32,515 bases of DNA from a virus. The translations under genes were made by a program, and so were the position numbers. Positions 31,140 to 32,515 of this stretch are shown here, in pieces. The notes below the pieces were generated by a model. That model worked only from the letters and a program-made list of their open reading frames with translations. It was not told the origin of the DNA and searched no databases. The DNA is taken from positions 1 to 32,515 of the IMG/VR virus record IMGVR_UViG_3300033149_002792. One strand, 5' to 3'. Numbering within the stretch: position 1 is the first letter of the stretch; each line of letters begins with the position of its first letter.

Positions 31140-31414
31140 CTGTTTCTCTTCTTTTTGGTTGCGATTGTTATATGTTCTTTCTTTTGTTTCTTTACCCAGG
31201 CAATATAATGAATAATACCATGATTGTCAAGTAGTTTTTTTACAGTATCATACTTTCTATCCAAGTCCTTGTTTGGTATCAAACGATGAACCATATCCTT
31301 ACACGATAAACAAAACATAGCAACGTCGCCTTTACTTCCACCGCGACTCTTAGGCTTTAAATGATGTCTCGTAATAACTTCTACTTCTCGTCCACATAAT
31401 TCACATTTATCCAT
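31136..31414 (-). CDS. Small HNH-type endonuclease-like protein
   Basis: The 92-residue protein has C4-x2-C7 and H17-H18 in TRHHLKPKSRGGSKGD, then C35-x2-C38 and H43 in FCLSCKDMVHRL. This is the zinc-stabilised HNH (beta-beta-alpha metal) layout at a minimal size. It ends in a Lys/Arg tail, which may bind DNA or RNA. It could be a free-standing homing-type or nicking enzyme. The 3' end overlaps the SufU start, and an internal promoter (31202-31230) serves the next gene. The central Asn of HNH is not obvious: the region reads GDVAMFC, so activity is not certain. Confidence 0.7.
   Translation of the reverse strand: MDKCELCGREVEVITRHHLKPKSRGGSKGDVAMFCLSCKDMVHRLIPNKDLDRKYDTVKKLLDNHGIIHYIAWVKKQKKEHITIATKKKRNR
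31202..31230 (-). promoter_or_regulatory. Sigma70-type promoter TTGACA-17-TATATT, inside HNH gene
   Basis: TTGACA (31230-31225) and TATATT (31207-31202) with a 17-base spacer lie within the coding part of the HNH gene, 63 bases before the SufU ATG. It would give SufU its own transcript. Confidence 0.7.
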
Positions 31415-31886
31415 TTCTTACTTCCATTAAACATTTTCCTAATAAATTTAATCCATCCCAATTTGATTCATTAAGAAGTTTGTCGTCAGACCAATGTAAT
31501 CCAACTCCCCAAATTTTATCATAAGGAGATGCTTCAACAATAATTTTGGAGCCTGTAGATAATAACACTTTTTGTAAATCAGAATGTTGACCATATTTCG
31601 CCCGATTGACATTACACATAATTTGATATGAAATAAGAGTCCATTTTTTATCATCAAAATTCTTCACCTTCCGCCCTAATGCCTTTGCTTTCCCAGGTAT
31701 TGGAGTATTAAGTATTTTGTTTGCCATTACCATATCATTAAAATACATAGCCTTTTCCCACATAAAAGCCTGTTCAGTATTTTGAAATATGTGATCCTTA
31801 TATTCAAATTCCACTGAATGAAAGTTGGAAAAAATACCATTCCAAAAATATATGTGTGTATCTGTTTCTCGTTCCCAATTTATCAT
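31407..31886 (-). CDS. NADAR-domain protein (YbiA-like)
   Basis: The 159-residue protein follows the NADAR/YbiA (DUF1768) pattern closely. The elements are FWNGIFSNFHSVEFEY at the start, a HIFQNTEQAFMWEKAMYFND helix, KAKALGRKVKNFDDKKW, then VLLSTGSKIIVEASPYDKIWGVGL and a final GLNLLGKCLMEVR. Members act on ADP-ribose-linked compounds, and some remove ADP-ribose from modified guanine in DNA, opposing DarT toxins. The conserved Glu/Lys pair and the EASPYDKIWG loop are present, so it is probably active. It shares overlaps with the HNH gene (8 bases) and the 68-residue gene (4 bases). In a phage it could counter ADP-ribosylation defence, but that is inferred. Confidence 0.88.
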   Translation of the reverse strand: MINWERETDTHIYFWNGIFSNFHSVEFEYKDHIFQNTEQAFMWEKAMYFNDMVMANKILNTPIPGKAKALGRKVKNFDDKKWTLISYQIMCNVNRAKYGQHSDLQKVLLSTGSKIIVEASPYDKIWGVGLHWSDDKLLNESNWDGLNLLGKCLMEVRNG

Positions 31887-32089
31887 ATTTCCTCCTCTGT
31901 GATCGGTATAAAATTATCAGTGTGGTATCCCCACAATACTTGCCCAGTTTTTTTAACTACAATACAATGTCCACTCATTAATTCAATTTCACCCAGAAAC
32001 AAAACCACTTCATCTTTTTCAAATGGATATTCATCCTCATATCCAACTGGCGGTGTGAATTTAACTAATTGATTCTTCCTAACGTCCAT
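31883..32089 (-). CDS. Small conserved-looking phage protein, unknown
   Basis: The 68-residue product is beta-rich: VKFTPPVGYEDEYPF, EVVLFLGEIELMSGHCIVV and GQVLWGYHTDNFIPI suggest a small barrel of SH3-like type. I associate the GYEDEYPFE and GYHTDNF pieces with small phage proteins of unknown role, without being able to name the family. Its stop overlaps the start of the NADAR gene by 4 bases (ATGA type), so the two are likely co-translated. Confidence 0.55.
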   Translation of the reverse strand: MDVRKNQLVKFTPPVGYEDEYPFEKDEVVLFLGEIELMSGHCIVVKKTGQVLWGYHTDNFIPITEEEI

Positions 32090-32106
32090 TAATTTTCCCT
32101 TCTATT

Positions 32107-32355
32107 TTATTCCTTCACATTTCTATTAAGTTGTTTTTCTTCTATAACAATTTCTGACATATCAGCAATTGAATCAATCACTTCATAAATGTTTTCATGC
32201 ATCTGTTCATCAAAAGATTTTTCAGTTGAAAAATCCATACCTCCATTAAATTTAACATCAAATCCTCGATTACGCAACGTTTCTTTAATTAAATAAAGCA
32301 CTCTTGATTTTCCGCTACCAGCAGCGGAACTTACAGTAATATGAATTGTTTTCAT
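32107..32355 (-). CDS. Short P-loop NTPase-like protein
   Basis: I choose the ATG at 32355 (82 residues, MKTIHITVSS...), as AGGAGG lies directly before it; an ATG at 32373 lacks a ribosome site. A Walker A-like loop is visible at residues 9-17 (SSAAGSGKS), with Ser in place of the first Gly. A helix (RVLYLIKETLRNRG) and a strand follow. The protein is too short for a full kinase and lacks an obvious Walker B, so it may be a stripped-down nucleotide-binding protein. No function is assigned. Confidence 0.6.
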   Translation of the reverse strand: MKTIHITVSSAAGSGKSRVLYLIKETLRNRGFDVKFNGGMDFSTEKSFDEQMHENIYEVIDSIADMSEIVIEEKQLNRNVKE

Positions 32356-32369
32356 GCAACCTCCTACTT

Positions 32370-32515
32370 TCATTCAAATATAAACATTTCGTCTGCTAAA
32401 AATACTTCATGTCGACTGTGTGATTTTGGGCGAAGCCCCATGACTAAAACAGGTATAACTCTTCGATCCTTTTTTACACGAAACATTTTTTCTAAAAATT
32501 GTTCTGTTTCTTCTT
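32370..32515 (-). CDS. Partial gene at window edge (3' end)
   Basis: A frame enters from the right edge and ends at TGA 32372-32370, giving 47 visible residues that include VKKDRRVIPVLVMGLRPKSH and end EMFIFE. It is positively charged in the middle and hydrophobic at the end. The downstream 32107-32355 gene follows closely. Too little is visible for a family call; the start lies outside the window. Confidence 0.5.
   Translation of the reverse strand, partial: EETEQFLEKMFRVKKDRRVIPVLVMGLRPKSHSRHEVFLADEMFIFE

Noticed and set aside
32356-32373. Upstream ATG at 32373 for the P-loop gene
   Set aside because: No ribosome site precedes it. The AGGAGG between it and the next ATG fits a start at 32355.

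Overview
The window is a stretch of a large, AT-rich, contractile-tailed (myovirus) bacteriophage genome, distantly T4-like. Every gene I support lies on the minus strand, so transcription runs from high to low coordinates. The phage assignment rests on a baseplate cassette with recognisable T4 counterparts (gp25-like, gp6-like and a gp5/VgrG-like hub), large virion proteins of the kind found beside them in T4-like marine phages, and a gp55-like late sigma factor. Genes are tightly packed, often overlap by 1 to 8 bases, and mostly have strong GGAG-type ribosome binding sites. The host cannot be named from this sequence. SD-led translation and promoters of the form TTGACW-17-TATATT indicate a bacterium with ordinary sigma70-type transcription.

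Right to left, in the direction of transcription. (1) 32515-29962: small accessory genes. These are an incomplete gene at the edge, a short P-loop protein, a small conserved protein, a NADAR (YbiA-like) protein, an HNH protein, a SufU iron-sulfur scaffold with clearly higher GC than its surroundings, and a DUF4375/DMP19-like protein with a DnaJ-type zinc finger. (2) 29938-27875: an unknown protein, a small membrane protein and an SPFH/prohibitin-like membrane protein, closed by a hairpin terminator. (3) 27860-21914: a long operon with a 55-residue membrane protein, two unknown or zinc-binding proteins and a nicotinamidase-like hydrolase. It continues with a VWA (TerY-like) protein, a PP2C-type phosphatase and a protein kinase, with small Cys-containing proteins between them, and ends at a strong terminator. 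The VWA, phosphatase and kinase match the TerY-P phosphorylation triad known from bacterial stress and conflict loci. (4) 21912-19010: a translation-centred transcript from a near-consensus sigma70 promoter. It carries peptide deformylase, a complete tmRNA with inferred tag NNSYQLAA, tRNA-Gly(GCC), several unknown small proteins and a membrane-anchored 3D-domain protein. (5) 19007-15988: a zinc-finger protein with an SSB-like DIPF tail, preceded by a promoter embedded in a 12-bp inverted repeat that also masks its ribosome binding site; then a terminator, an HD-domain protein, a small membrane protein, the late sigma factor and another terminator. (6) 15980-1: the late structural operon, from a coiled-coil protein through hub, wedge and large surface-exposed proteins. 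A nucleotidyltransferase-fold gene sits in its middle.

The likely logic is that regions 1 to 5 are early or middle genes read by host RNA polymerase from TTGACW-17-TATATT promoters. The gp55-like factor would then switch on the structural operon, perhaps at a 17-bp AT motif repeated exactly at 2674-2690 and 15964-15980. The accessory cargo targets host physiology: ribosome rescue and N-terminal processing, Fe-S assembly, NAD/ADP-ribose metabolism, membrane scaffolding and protein phosphorylation. The triad, the tmRNA and the promoter/hairpin at 18955-19007 are the most notable items. No CRISPR array, insertion sequence, integrase or attachment site was seen. All functional calls come from reading motifs by eye, without database searches.
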